This document shows positions 15,122 to 24,221 of a DNA stretch of 32,840 nt, piece by piece. The stretch comes from a virus. The stretch's first letter is position 1; each line of letters begins with the position of its first letter. The position numbers and the translations under genes are program-made. The notes below the pieces were generated by a model, which searched no databases, was not told where the DNA came from, and saw only the letters and a program-made list of their open reading frames with translations. The DNA lies in the IMG/VR virus record IMGVR_UViG_3300023116_000184, positions 1-32,840 of that record, one strand, 5' to 3'.

Positions 15122-16512
15122 TCAAATTCCTTCTCTAGATCGTTAATGGCATCCATTGTACTCGTAATATCACCATCTTCATCTGAACTACTTACTTCTT
15201 CCTCATCAGATGCTAGTTCTTTTAATAACAAATAATTATAATCTATACCTAAAGTTGTATACTCGTTAACAGGGCCATTTCTATTCTTTTGAATAGCCAT
15301 ATTGATAATTCCAGCAAGGCGATCCTCTTCAGAAGCCCAAATACTCAACTGAAGATCGGCTGTGAATGGGACACCAACACTTTCACTAATAGCATCCATA
15401 TCAGGTTGCGCGTCATTCATACCCTTACGATTGACCTGAGAAGCCGTGATAACAGGAGCATTGAACTCATATGACGTAGCTCTTAATTGTTCCGCAACAC
15501 CTTTTACATCCTCATATGACCCACCCGTAGCTTTACTCGGTTTGATTAGATTCAAATAATCTACTACAATAGCATCGAACTTATGCCCTTTCTGCTCAAG
15601 CTTCTTGATATAAGAGTTGATATGTGCGACTGTAATCGATTTAGGTGGGAACTCTTTTATATAAAGGGTGGCGTCTGCATTATCGGATTTAAAGTTCATA
15701 ACCTTAGTCTTTAAGGTTTCAATATCCTTACTAAGATCCATGAAAGGTATGCGACTGATTTGAGATGAAAATCGTCTTGCGTAAAGATCTTCAGGCATTT
15801 CCAATGTGATCAATAAGACGTTCTTATTCTGCTTTAGAATGTTTAAACAACTATTACCAAGGAAGATAGACTTACCGACATTAGTTCTTCCGACAAAAAC
15901 TATTAATTGTCTACCTTCCTTGAAATAGCCGCCCCCGATCCTTTCGTCCAACCATCCCCAACCGGATGATAATGTGTGTACTTTCTTGTTCAACTCATCA
16001 CAATGAATATCGATACTTTCAAAATAGTTAAATCCAAGATCATCGACCAAGGAAATACTACAGGCATCTTCAAATACGGGAAGTAACTCAGGAACGTTTA
16101 ACTCTTGCTCGTCATCTTGAAGCTTAAATGCAGCATCTTTAATGGCGAGGTAAAGAGCCTTTTCACGAAAGAAAGACTCAGTGTTCTCATATAACTCATC
16201 GTCATTGAACTCTTTATCCAACGTTTTAAATGAGAGAAGAACCTCTTTAAACGATGATTTGAGGTCATCGGTTTCTAGATACGATTTAACTTCTGTTAGA
16301 TTCGGTGCAGTGTTTCTTCTTTTGAAGAAGTCCATTATAATATTCATAATGGATCTAACATCTTTATTTTCTATGAATTCAGGTCTATAGAAATCAGTGA
16401 TTGCACCCAAATATCTGGGATTATAAATGCTGTTAAATGCTATAACTGTTTCGAAGTACTCTTTATCTAATTTTGGTTTTACTTTAGTTGGTGTCTTCTT
16501 CGTCTTCTTCAT
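15118..16512 (-). CDS. 41: Replicative DNA helicase gp41 (DnaB family)
   Basis: A 464-residue DnaB-like helicase, near the 475 residues of T4 gp41. The N-terminal helical domain (to about 170) precedes a RecA-fold motor. Walker A is GRTNVGKS at 208-215, the TLEMPEDLYARR segment (236-247) follows, and Walker B is AIVVDYLNLI with Asp318. Downstream come ITASQVNRKG (355-364) and the Arg-finger region NMAIQKNRNGP. It forms the hexamer that unwinds the lagging strand. The start overlaps the acidic 3' end of uvsX by 29 nt, and an acidic tail ends the protein. Neighbouring uvsX and gp59 genes match the T4 primosome and recombination context. Confidence 0.93.
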   Translation of the reverse strand: MKKTKKTPTKVKPKLDKEYFETVIAFNSIYNPRYLGAITDFYRPEFIENKDVRSIMNIIMDFFKRRNTAPNLTEVKSYLETDDLKSSFKEVLLSFKTLDKEFNDDELYENTESFFREKALYLAIKDAAFKLQDDEQELNVPELLPVFEDACSISLVDDLGFNYFESIDIHCDELNKKVHTLSSGWGWLDERIGGGYFKEGRQLIVFVGRTNVGKSIFLGNSCLNILKQNKNVLLITLEMPEDLYARRFSSQISRIPFMDLSKDIETLKTKVMNFKSDNADATLYIKEFPPKSITVAHINSYIKKLEQKGHKFDAIVVDYLNLIKPSKATGGSYEDVKGVAEQLRATSYEFNAPVITASQVNRKGMNDAQPDMDAISESVGVPFTADLQLSIWASEEDRLAGIINMAIQKNRNGPVNEYTTLGIDYNYLLLKELASDEEEVSSSDEDGDITSTMDAINDLEKEFE

Positions 16513-17656
16513 CCATTATCTCTTCTTCTAAAGTGTCCATCTGTTCTTTCAAATCAGCGTATTCTTCGTTACTATATGTTAATTCCGCTTTCAGAACTTC
16601 ATCAAATTGCTTGAGTACGCCCTCATTCCAGAAATCAGGGTTTTGTGCGAAAGTTGATGCGTAACCTAATTTCTCACCATTCATGGTGTATGTGGGTCCA
16701 GTTTTCTGAATGAAATCCATCTTCGTGGCAAAATCTAAAAGACCTGAATAGGGGTCTAATCCGGTTTTGAAATTGAGATACATCTCAGCACTCATGAAAG
16801 GTGGTACGAATCTATTCTTCGTTACGAAAGCCCTTAAATTAGTCCCACTGACCTTATCGGATAGTTTACCTACCTCACCCTTATCGTCTTTCGATTTGAT
16901 GTTAGTCGCAGATAACTGAACTAATAGGGAAGCGATAAAGAGAGGTGAAAGACCTCCCGGTTGCTTCTTAATCATAGACGGGTAAAGATCACCGGGATTC
17001 TCATAAATGTGGTTCGTGAATAGGATTGGCGTTTCGGATTTAGCTGCTCGAAAAGTCAACTTGTTAATCATACTTTTCAACTGCTTTGCTCTAAGGCCCA
17101 TGTCCGCTGCGCTTTTACCCTCTAATGAATCCGTCATTTCTTTAAGAGTATTCAAACCACCTAAAGAATCAACACAAAGAATGAGTCTCTTCTTTAAACC
17201 AGCTTCAATAGCTCTTTCCAAGACCGTCAACATTTGAGTTTTACACTCTTCTATGATCTCAACGGGAACGTGCTTAATTTTGCTTACATCGCATCCTAAT
17301 CTTGCGGCTACCAGATTATCAAGTGCCTGCTCGCTGTCGAAATAAACGGGTCTGAAGCCCATTTTTTGGGCGTTTGCGATGATCTTGTTCACGATAAGGG
17401 TTTTACCTGTCGCAGGGGGTCCAAAGAACCCCCCTACACGACCTATCGGGAAACCACCAAACACACTGCCAGATATAATGGCGTTTAGAGCAAAGTTACC
17501 CGTATCGATAAAACCACTAACAGTAGAGAGTGAGTTCTCGGATAGGGTGGAAGCGTCAGGGTTCAGTTCTTCGATCATATCGAAGATTGCATCTACTTCG
17601 CTTTCGGACGATACATCGTCAACGACTATATCTTTTGATTTTGCTTTTTTAGCCAT
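16484..17656 (-). CDS. uvsX: RecA-like recombinase UvsX
   Basis: A 390-residue protein (T4 UvsX is 391). Walker A is GPPATGKT at 79-86 and Walker B is RLILCVDSLGG with Asp163. GMRPVYFDSEQA-like residues (100-112) carry the conserved Glu after strand 2. The segment around 202-225 (SETPILFTNHIYENPGD) matches the sensor region of phage recombinases, and an acidic tail ends the protein. It would drive strand invasion for recombination-dependent replication and repair, together with gp32, gp41 and the gp46/47 nuclease encoded nearby. The start has AAGGTAACTA upstream in the 11-base gap after the preceding gene. Confidence 0.93.
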   Translation of the reverse strand: MAKKAKSKDIVVDDVSSESEVDAIFDMIEELNPDASTLSENSLSTVSGFIDTGNFALNAIISGSVFGGFPIGRVGGFFGPPATGKTLIVNKIIANAQKMGFRPVYFDSEQALDNLVAARLGCDVSKIKHVPVEIIEECKTQMLTVLERAIEAGLKKRLILCVDSLGGLNTLKEMTDSLEGKSAADMGLRAKQLKSMINKLTFRAAKSETPILFTNHIYENPGDLYPSMIKKQPGGLSPLFIASLLVQLSATNIKSKDDKGEVGKLSDKVSGTNLRAFVTKNRFVPPFMSAEMYLNFKTGLDPYSGLLDFATKMDFIQKTGPTYTMNGEKLGYASTFAQNPDFWNEGVLKQFDEVLKAELTYSNEEYADLKEQMDTLEEEIMDEEDEEDTN

Positions 17657-17667
17657 TAGTTACCTTC

Positions 17668-18093
17668 TTATTCGTCAGGGAAAAGCTTAATTACTTCAGC
17701 CTCTTCATTTTGTTCGGGGGCATTAGCTTGTGCCTGCTGTTCACCTGCGGCCTGCTGTTCACCTGCGGCCTGCGGTGCGTCTGTCATATAAAACATTCTT
17801 AGATACTGACCGTAAATCTTATGATCGAACGGAGTTTTCTTCATTGGAGTAATGTTGTTTCTAACATACTCTAAAATTGCACCTTCTTCAGGGGCGGCTA
17901 AGAATTCCTTGAAAACTACCGGGAAGAATTGAATCGAAAGGTTTCCCTGATTCTGTTCCATATGGATAATGACCGGATCTTTCACCGCCATAACCGTATC
18001 TGTGGAATCCTCTTCTACCTTCTCACCAATAATTACTCTACCAATAGAATCTAAAAATAGTGTTAATTTGTCCTGTAACTGCTTTGTGTCCAT
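17668..18093 (-). CDS. Small protein between gp43 and uvsX, unrecognised
   Basis: A 141-residue protein. Residues 1-105 look like one beta-rich domain (DPVIIHMEQNQGNLSIQFF, then VVFKEFLAAPEEGAILEYV). The tail (about 107-141) is Ala/Gln/Glu-rich and carries a duplicated AGEQQA unit. The ATG follows an excellent site (AAAAAGGAGATAAG) and a promoter in the gap after gp43. Its location at the head of the uvsX-41-59 transcription unit suggests a replication or recombination role, but no family is recognised. Confidence 0.6.
   Translation of the reverse strand: MDTKQLQDKLTLFLDSIGRVIIGEKVEEDSTDTVMAVKDPVIIHMEQNQGNLSIQFFPVVFKEFLAAPEEGAILEYVRNNITPMKKTPFDHKIYGQYLRMFYMTDAPQAAGEQQAAGEQQAQANAPEQNEEAEVIKLFPDE
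17732..17767 (-). repeat. Two tandem 18-base repeats in a coding tail
   Basis: The 18-base unit GCCTGCTGTTCACCTGCG (plus strand) occurs twice without a gap, followed by the first part of a third copy. It encodes the repeated AGEQQA in the disordered tail of the 141-residue protein. Because 18 is a multiple of three, copy-number changes would keep the frame. Confidence 0.85.
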
Positions 18094-18116
18094 TTACTTC
18101 TTATCTCCTTTTTATT

Positions 18117-18144
18117 ATTTTACCAAAATGGATGTCTTTTTCAA
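18117..18144 (-). promoter_or_regulatory. Sigma70-like promoter before the uvsX/41 unit
   Basis: TTGAAA (18144-18139) lies 16 bases from TAAAAT (18122-18117), and TGG before the -10 gives an extended -10. The start would be near 18110, followed by AAAAAGGAG and the ATG at 18093. The -35 overlaps the gp43 stop codon. Confidence 0.55.
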
Positions 18145-20777
18145 CTAAACATCTCCATTAGATCGTTTTTCTCTTCACTTGTCATTGATGGCATATTCCA
18201 CTCCATCACTTCGAATATTCTCTTTAACGGCTTTAGAACCGTCTTCTCAAACATAGCACTTCTATCGATATCTAACATTGTAAACTCTTCTGGATAATCG
18301 AATAAAAACGCTATACATTTTATACCTAACTCATTCTTGTTGAGAAGGACGAACTTTATCTTATCACCCGACTTCAACAATTCATACTTATTCGTTAGAT
18401 TTAACTTTTCAAGAAGTCTATTGTAATAAATAGCCGACTTAACTTGAATGGGGGTCTTCTTACCAATTCTAAAACCCACTGCCTTCTTTTCATATTTATT
18501 GTAATTGTTTAGGGAAATAGGAACGGCAATTTCTTCAATTGTGAAATCCTCAAAAGAGTCATAAATCTTTTTGATTTCCGCATTGACCTTCTTTTGGTCC
18601 TTTTCACGCATTATCATTTCGATAATCTCTTTTAAGAATGGCTTCAGTTTTTGAGGTGTAGATGTCTTAACAACTTCTAATCCGGTATATTTATATTTCC
18701 TATGGAGTTTCTTACCGTTCTCATCGTAAAACGATTGTCCGTCCTCATCACAAATCATTTCAAGAACATAGTTCTTCTTCTTAACGAAAATCGCTGATGA
18801 TGAAATACTTTCCAGTTTGAATTCGTAATTCTTCCATTTGGAATTGAGTTTTTTCTTAGCCCAACTATTGATCTTTCTATCGATAACCTTTTTGAATTCC
18901 ATAGACAATTCAAAAACTTCAGGGTTTATCTCACCATCTTTCTCTAATGGTAATTCCAACTTTTTCAGTATTTCGTGAATAGTTATACCCACACTGTCGG
19001 TATCACCGAAAACAACACAGTCGTAATCCATATCATACTTCTTTTTGACGTACTGTTCAACTACCGTAGCAGCTTCCTTAATACACCCCTGTCCTGTATG
19101 TGTAATAGATTCAGCCAATTCAACGTCGTAGAAAGGGCTACTCTTCTCTGCAAAATAACCGTAGATCTTGTTAAGTAAGATCTTCAATACATATTGCATA
19201 GTGTCGTTTTGTGCTAGTTTGTAATCAATCTCAGTTATTTTAGAAAGTATTTTACCATCCTTATCCGATCCATCGTTTTGAATAGCGTTTGAAAGTTTCA
19301 CCTTTTTAGTGTTTAACTTCTTAGAATCTTTCTTAATGTCTACACGTTCAGCATAGATCTCTTCGATAATAGACGGGACTAACCCTTTACTCTTTTGCGA
19401 GAATAAAATGTTAGATTCGGAAATAGACACTTCATTATCCTGAACGAACTTATCAAATTTTTCAGGTGTGGTCCTCACCTTTTTACCACTTTTCGATTTT
19501 ATGATGACGCCTTCATCGTCTTTATGAATGGAACCAATCTTCGTCTCAGGTGAAAGATTTAACGTCACAATAGTGTTAGGATACAGGGAGTTAACGTCAA
19601 AATAAAGAATGTCTTGTTGGAGACCTTTTTTAGATTCACGAACAAAACCCCCCATGAAATCGTCTGTAGATTTATTCACATACGTCGAAATTATCTTTCC
19701 GTCATCAAGTCCTTTTTGTGCAATAATACCAGTTACAACATTGACTGTGCTCTCAGCTTTTTTAAACGGGGATAAACTCAAATACCCAATTTTTCGACAG
19801 ATCTCAAGATATCTCAACTTATCTTCAAGAAGTTTAATAAGTCTTACATCCTGAATATTATATTCAACAAAAGCGTCCCAATCGGTATCAGCTAATTGGG
19901 AAAGGTTTACTTTGTTAACCGCATTTTTACCAAGACCCAATTCAACTTCAGATATGTGGTTTAATGAATACGATTCTCTAGGATCTCTTGTGAAGACCTT
20001 ATAGAGATACATATAGTCGAATAATGTGACACCTTGAATGTACCACATCTTCTCATAAGACTCTAAACGCTTTTCTACGTTCTCAATGAAAAAGCAGTAA
20101 TCCAAAGGGGAAAGTCTATGTGCAGCATTCTTACCCTTGTAAACGCCATTCTCTCTAAACAGAATGTTTATACGATTGATAATGTATGGAATGTCAAAAC
20201 TATCGCTATACCACCCTGTAACTATATCAGGGAAATCCGATCTCCAAAACCTTAGAAACCCCCTAAGCATTTGGAATTCGTCAGCAAACTCATGATAAAC
20301 GATATTGTTTCTACTATCAGCGCCATAGTAAGGCTTTGTGCCGAAGGTGTGATAAATGTTTGTCGTACTATCTAAAATGGTTATTAGATTGATTGGGAAC
20401 TTGGCTTCGTGGGGATCGGGAAATTCATCAGGACTATAAACCTCAATATCCAAATAGAATATCTTTAGAGGGTTCTGTGAAAAATAGTCTTGACGATTCA
20501 TTCCTTTGAAATGGTCGATAAGGAATTGCTGTTCAGGAGCTAAATTGTAATAAACGTCTTTTTTGTTGTCCGCAAACTTCTTTCTATCTTTTTTGTTTTT
20601 GAAGTTTATTCGTGTTAATTTTTCGTTGTAAATGGAGACACCATCTTTACCAGTGTCGTTCTTTACATACAAATAGGGTTTGAATGGATGAGTCTCATGG
20701 ACCCTTTCTCCATTATTATCCCATGTGAAGAGATGAACTTCTTCATCTCTCCCTGAATACACAACATTTCTAAACAT
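18141..20777 (-). CDS. 43: Replicative DNA polymerase gp43 (family B)
   Basis: An 878-residue polymerase (T4 gp43 is 898). The proofreading exonuclease has Exo I FYLDIEV (Asp110, Glu112), Exo II near GWYSDSFDIPYI (Asp195) and Exo III YNIQDVRLI (Asp310). Polymerase motif A is DVNSLYP (394-400), motif B is KILLNKIYG (532-540), and motif C is GDTDSVG with Asp592 and Asp594. All catalytic residues are therefore present. The C-terminus NDLMEMFS resembles the hydrophobic clamp-binding tail of T4 gp43 (inference). The start overlaps the glycosyltransferase stop by one base (TAATG). The clamp loader and RegA genes that flank gp43 in T4 are missing here. Confidence 0.96.
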   Translation of the reverse strand: MFRNVVYSGRDEEVHLFTWDNNGERVHETHPFKPYLYVKNDTGKDGVSIYNEKLTRINFKNKKDRKKFADNKKDVYYNLAPEQQFLIDHFKGMNRQDYFSQNPLKIFYLDIEVYSPDEFPDPHEAKFPINLITILDSTTNIYHTFGTKPYYGADSRNNIVYHEFADEFQMLRGFLRFWRSDFPDIVTGWYSDSFDIPYIINRINILFRENGVYKGKNAAHRLSPLDYCFFIENVEKRLESYEKMWYIQGVTLFDYMYLYKVFTRDPRESYSLNHISEVELGLGKNAVNKVNLSQLADTDWDAFVEYNIQDVRLIKLLEDKLRYLEICRKIGYLSLSPFKKAESTVNVVTGIIAQKGLDDGKIISTYVNKSTDDFMGGFVRESKKGLQQDILYFDVNSLYPNTIVTLNLSPETKIGSIHKDDEGVIIKSKSGKKVRTTPEKFDKFVQDNEVSISESNILFSQKSKGLVPSIIEEIYAERVDIKKDSKKLNTKKVKLSNAIQNDGSDKDGKILSKITEIDYKLAQNDTMQYVLKILLNKIYGYFAEKSSPFYDVELAESITHTGQGCIKEAATVVEQYVKKKYDMDYDCVVFGDTDSVGITIHEILKKLELPLEKDGEINPEVFELSMEFKKVIDRKINSWAKKKLNSKWKNYEFKLESISSSAIFVKKKNYVLEMICDEDGQSFYDENGKKLHRKYKYTGLEVVKTSTPQKLKPFLKEIIEMIMREKDQKKVNAEIKKIYDSFEDFTIEEIAVPISLNNYNKYEKKAVGFRIGKKTPIQVKSAIYYNRLLEKLNLTNKYELLKSGDKIKFVLLNKNELGIKCIAFLFDYPEEFTMLDIDRSAMFEKTVLKPLKRIFEVMEWNMPSMTSEEKNDLMEMFS

Positions 20778-22129
20778 TAATCAATCTTTTGTTCAGGATT
20801 CGTTTCCAATATGAATTTACGATTTGGGTCACCGACCTTGTAAAAGGTGGTTTCGTATCTCTTCATCCAATTGTTTTCATTTTCCAACCACATAGACTCT
20901 GTATATTCTCTTGCTTTCTTCGAATATTCCATATATGTTTGCTCATCCTTGAATGCCTCATCTAATCTATCTATTAGATCATTTCCTGAGTTGAATTTCA
21001 AGTCTGCATTTTTATATGTGCAAAGGTCTTGTGCTACACAGGGTAATCCGAGCGCACCAGACTCTAAGAGTTTAATGTCACTTTTAGCCTTGTTGAAGTT
21101 GTTATCTTGTAATGGGGCGTATGTTATGTTAGCACCAATATTATGGAGCCCTCTAAACAAATCAAGAAGAGGAACCCAATCGAAGTAAAGCATCTCACCG
21201 CTATCAATAAAAGGCTTCAGAGGGTGAGGGAAGCCTCCCATAAATGCAAATTGGTATTTCTTCCTTGCTTTTATGATGTCCTTTATCACATGCTCGAAAT
21301 CGTCCTTTTGACCTGTTTTGTTTGTAACGTCAAAATGGGTGCCGCTACCAGCATAAAGGACTATGGGTTTCTTTTTGTTCTTATCATAATTCTCTAATAC
21401 CTTGTCCTCATCGTAAAAACCATCAGCCCAGAACTTAGGGAGGTAATTGGGAACAACAGTCACATTTGGGTTTGATGTCTTATGTTTGTAGTAATCCTTC
21501 ATGAACTCACAAGTGACTGTAATTTCATCAACAAGCTGCATCATCTCTTCAATCTGCTGCCTTATCTTAGGATCTTCAAACGCAAATTTACATCTGTTAT
21601 AATCGGGAATATCTTCCTTGAATACGATGTCATCAATCTCATAATTGATTTTGAAACCGAGATCTTTTCCACCCTCTTTTATGAAATGCATGAACGCTTT
21701 TTGAACATCTGTAGCTTGTCGTTGAACAGTGACCGATGAGATGCCGGGATAAAAACGAGGATCAATAACCATAGACGAAAGTTCGTTAATGATCGCTTTA
21801 CCGTTATAATTCATGAAAAATGCAGGGTATCCCATTCTCCACGCATTACACCCACCTAAGTCTGCACCGTAATACACAGCACGTTTCAAGTCCGATCCCG
21901 GCATTGAAAGCGGTGGTGGAGGTAACGGTTTCTTTATAGCAGAAAACACACTAACTTTAGGTGTGCTTCTAGGGGTTCCGATAGGAGCGAAGGGTAATCC
22001 TAAAGTTCTTGATGTAATAGTTTTATCCGAAAAAGATTTAGGAATGTCCTTCGACATTCTATTGACTACCTCTTGTGTCGCTGAATCGGGCTTCTTCGGA
22101 TTGTTAACGTTCTTAAATTTCAATGTCAT
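20777..22129 (-). CDS. GT-B glycosyltransferase, group-1 (GT4-like)
   Basis: A 450-residue protein. The N-terminus (1-80) is basic, then Pro-rich (PLPPPPL at 68-74) and probably disordered. A first Rossmann-like half contains YEIDD at 163-167. A second half begins with VLYAGSGTHF (257-266) and carries the GT-B donor-binding pattern around 338-368: APLQDN, then KLLESGALGLPCVAQD with Glu356. Retaining GT-B enzymes of this type move sugar from a nucleotide sugar to an acceptor. It has no membrane segment or signal peptide. It lies between gp46 and gp43, overlapping gp46 by 17 nt. T4 has clamp, loader and regA genes there. Donor and acceptor cannot be read from sequence; DNA, virion protein or the product of the downstream-encoded cassette are all possible. 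Confidence 0.75.
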   Translation of the reverse strand: MTLKFKNVNNPKKPDSATQEVVNRMSKDIPKSFSDKTITSRTLGLPFAPIGTPRSTPKVSVFSAIKKPLPPPPLSMPGSDLKRAVYYGADLGGCNAWRMGYPAFFMNYNGKAIINELSSMVIDPRFYPGISSVTVQRQATDVQKAFMHFIKEGGKDLGFKINYEIDDIVFKEDIPDYNRCKFAFEDPKIRQQIEEMMQLVDEITVTCEFMKDYYKHKTSNPNVTVVPNYLPKFWADGFYDEDKVLENYDKNKKKPIVLYAGSGTHFDVTNKTGQKDDFEHVIKDIIKARKKYQFAFMGGFPHPLKPFIDSGEMLYFDWVPLLDLFRGLHNIGANITYAPLQDNNFNKAKSDIKLLESGALGLPCVAQDLCTYKNADLKFNSGNDLIDRLDEAFKDEQTYMEYSKKAREYTESMWLENENNWMKRYETTFYKVGDPNRKFILETNPEQKID

Positions 22130-24221
22130 CTTGCTCTCCTATTTTAGTAAACCCATTACGTTTTTCAAGAAAAATCGTATTATTGATGAGTTTTTTGTTT
22201 TCGCTTTTGAATTCTTTTCTATGAGTAATTATGTAGGAATTCTCATTATACAAGTCTTTTCTCTCATTTAAAATGTTGAAGATCAAATCACATGCATTTG
22301 ATGAAATTGCACTGTCCAACAGTTCATCGAAGAAAATCACGTTAAATCTAACGTCTCCCTGAATTCTTCTAATATCGAGGAACGAGAACAGACACGCTAA
22401 GTCAATACGTTTCCTCTCACCACCTGAGAAGTTTTCATATGATTTTTCAAGACCCTTATCATTCAATAACTCATAGTCGAAAAATTCGTCGAATGTTAAT
22501 TTCGCATTCGATTCCAACATTTCCAGATAGTATTCAATCCTCTCATTTAAAACTGTAATGAGTTTATTTATGATGTAAGATTTAATTCCTTCTTCTGAAA
22601 CGATGAATTTAATGTTATCAAATACATCAAGATTTTCTTTTGTAGAATCAACTTTATCCTTGGAAACGCCCAACTTCTCGTCGTTTTCGGATATTAAAAC
22701 TTCGAAGGTGTTTTTCTCGTTTTCCGCTTCGAGGATATCTTCTTCGACAGTTGAAAGCATTTTAACGAGGTTTTCAACTTGAGAATTTAAATTCTTATTT
22801 GTTGAAATTAAATCCTGCATTTCCTTTAATTTGGTGGAAATCTCACGAAACTCTTCACCTTTGGAATTTAGGATTTCTTCTAATGGAGCAATCTTTTCCT
22901 CTAGTTTTTCCTTCTCCGCTTCAACACCTTTTATCTTTTCTTTTATTTCTAACAGTTCTTTATACTGCTTAATAGCTTCTGATAAAGCCATTAATTTACG
23001 TTTTTTCTGAGTTAAAGTGTCTATCTTTTCACGATTGGAATTACGTGTTTCGTCTGAGTTCTTTATCGTTTCTTTCAACTGATCAATCGTATCTTGATTA
23101 TTTTTCTGCTCTTCCTTTGAGAAGGGACGTTCACACTCTAGACAGATATCTCCATACTTTTCTATCTTTTTTAACGTCGATTTAGCTGATTTGGTTTCTG
23201 CGTCCAACTTGACATTTTCTTCGTGGAGTTTATCAATTTTAAGAGGAATGGAATCGATAGCCTTCTTTATAGCCTCTTCTTTTCCAATCTCCTTTTCGAC
23301 AAGTTCTTCGTCAATATCGTAAGATTTAACGTGAGAAGCAAAGGTTTTAAGGACCGCATCAGAAGAACTAATATCCGCTTTTATTTCCCCCATCTTCTCT
23401 TTGGTATTGTGAATGTCTTCAGATAATTCATTTAAAACCGACTCATAGGTGGAAGGGTCAAGACCGTCGATATCAACAGTTTTCTCCTTAATTACCCCAA
23501 TTTCGTTCTCATAATCCGTCTTACGAATTTTGAGTTTTCTTATCTTCTCTTTTTTAAGGTCCTCAAATTCCTTCTCTTTTTGCTTGTAATTGTCTCTATT
23601 TTGCTCAAGGAGTTTTAAGGTTTGTAAATTGACATCTTGTTCCCTAGAAAACTCATTATACTTCTGCCTTGCCATCTTCTCCATATGCTTCAATATTTCC
23701 AATCTGAAAATACTTTGCACGAAATTGTTCCTATCAGCCTTCCCCTGTTGCATGAAAGGGACGGAATTGTTTAACGAGTGAACTATGCAGTTTTTAAAGA
23801 TTATCGACGAAGAAGAGATAATGTTTTCAATTTGCTTATTTAACAATTCAATGGCGGGTGGATTCTCATCCTCATCACCATCGATGAATAATTTGCAATA
23901 TGAAGGTTTTATACCCCTTTCAATCTTATATGACTTTGTAACACCATTTTTAGTTACATCGAACTCTAATACCCCGACGCAACCTTTTTTATTAACGTCA
24001 TTTAAGATGTCACTCTTTTTAAGTTTAGCGATTGTAGTTCCGAAAAGAGTCCAATAAAAGAGTTGGACGATAGTTGTCTTTCCAGAACCATTTTCGTCGT
24101 TTTTGTCGAAATTATAGCCTGTTATGATGTTTATCCCTGATGAGAAATCAAACTCAATTGGGACGTTACCTATAGAAAGGAAATTCTTTCCGTATAGTTT
24201 TTTAAATACGACTTCTTTCAC
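22113..24221 (-). CDS. 46: Recombination nuclease subunit gp46 (SbcC/Rad50-like)
   Basis: A 702-residue SMC-like ATPase, longer than T4 gp46 (560). Walker A is ENGSGKTT at 43-50. Long coiled-coil arms (about 180-350 and 375-530) flank a zinc hook CLEC at 360-363. The ABC signature FSGGERKR (598-605) and Walker B NVIFFDE (627-633) close the protein. With gp47 it forms the Mre11/Rad50-type complex that resects DNA ends and degrades host DNA. The start is a GTG overlapping the stop of the guaB-like gene (TAGTG). Unusually, gp47 is about 7 kb away, beyond the sugar cassette. Confidence 0.93.
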   Translation of the reverse strand: MKEVVFKKLYGKNFLSIGNVPIEFDFSSGINIITGYNFDKNDENGSGKTTIVQLFYWTLFGTTIAKLKKSDILNDVNKKGCVGVLEFDVTKNGVTKSYKIERGIKPSYCKLFIDGDEDENPPAIELLNKQIENIISSSSIIFKNCIVHSLNNSVPFMQQGKADRNNFVQSIFRLEILKHMEKMARQKYNEFSREQDVNLQTLKLLEQNRDNYKQKEKEFEDLKKEKIRKLKIRKTDYENEIGVIKEKTVDIDGLDPSTYESVLNELSEDIHNTKEKMGEIKADISSSDAVLKTFASHVKSYDIDEELVEKEIGKEEAIKKAIDSIPLKIDKLHEENVKLDAETKSAKSTLKKIEKYGDICLECERPFSKEEQKNNQDTIDQLKETIKNSDETRNSNREKIDTLTQKKRKLMALSEAIKQYKELLEIKEKIKGVEAEKEKLEEKIAPLEEILNSKGEEFREISTKLKEMQDLISTNKNLNSQVENLVKMLSTVEEDILEAENEKNTFEVLISENDEKLGVSKDKVDSTKENLDVFDNIKFIVSEEGIKSYIINKLITVLNERIEYYLEMLESNAKLTFDEFFDYELLNDKGLEKSYENFSGGERKRIDLACLFSFLDIRRIQGDVRFNVIFFDELLDSAISSNACDLIFNILNERKDLYNENSYIITHRKEFKSENKKLINNTIFLEKRNGFTKIGEQDDIEI

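Noticed and set aside
18688-18695. A second TATAAATA on the minus strand
   Set aside because: It lies inside the gp43 coding sequence (Lys-Tyr-Lys-Tyr codons) with no gene start following it; probably chance in AT-rich DNA.
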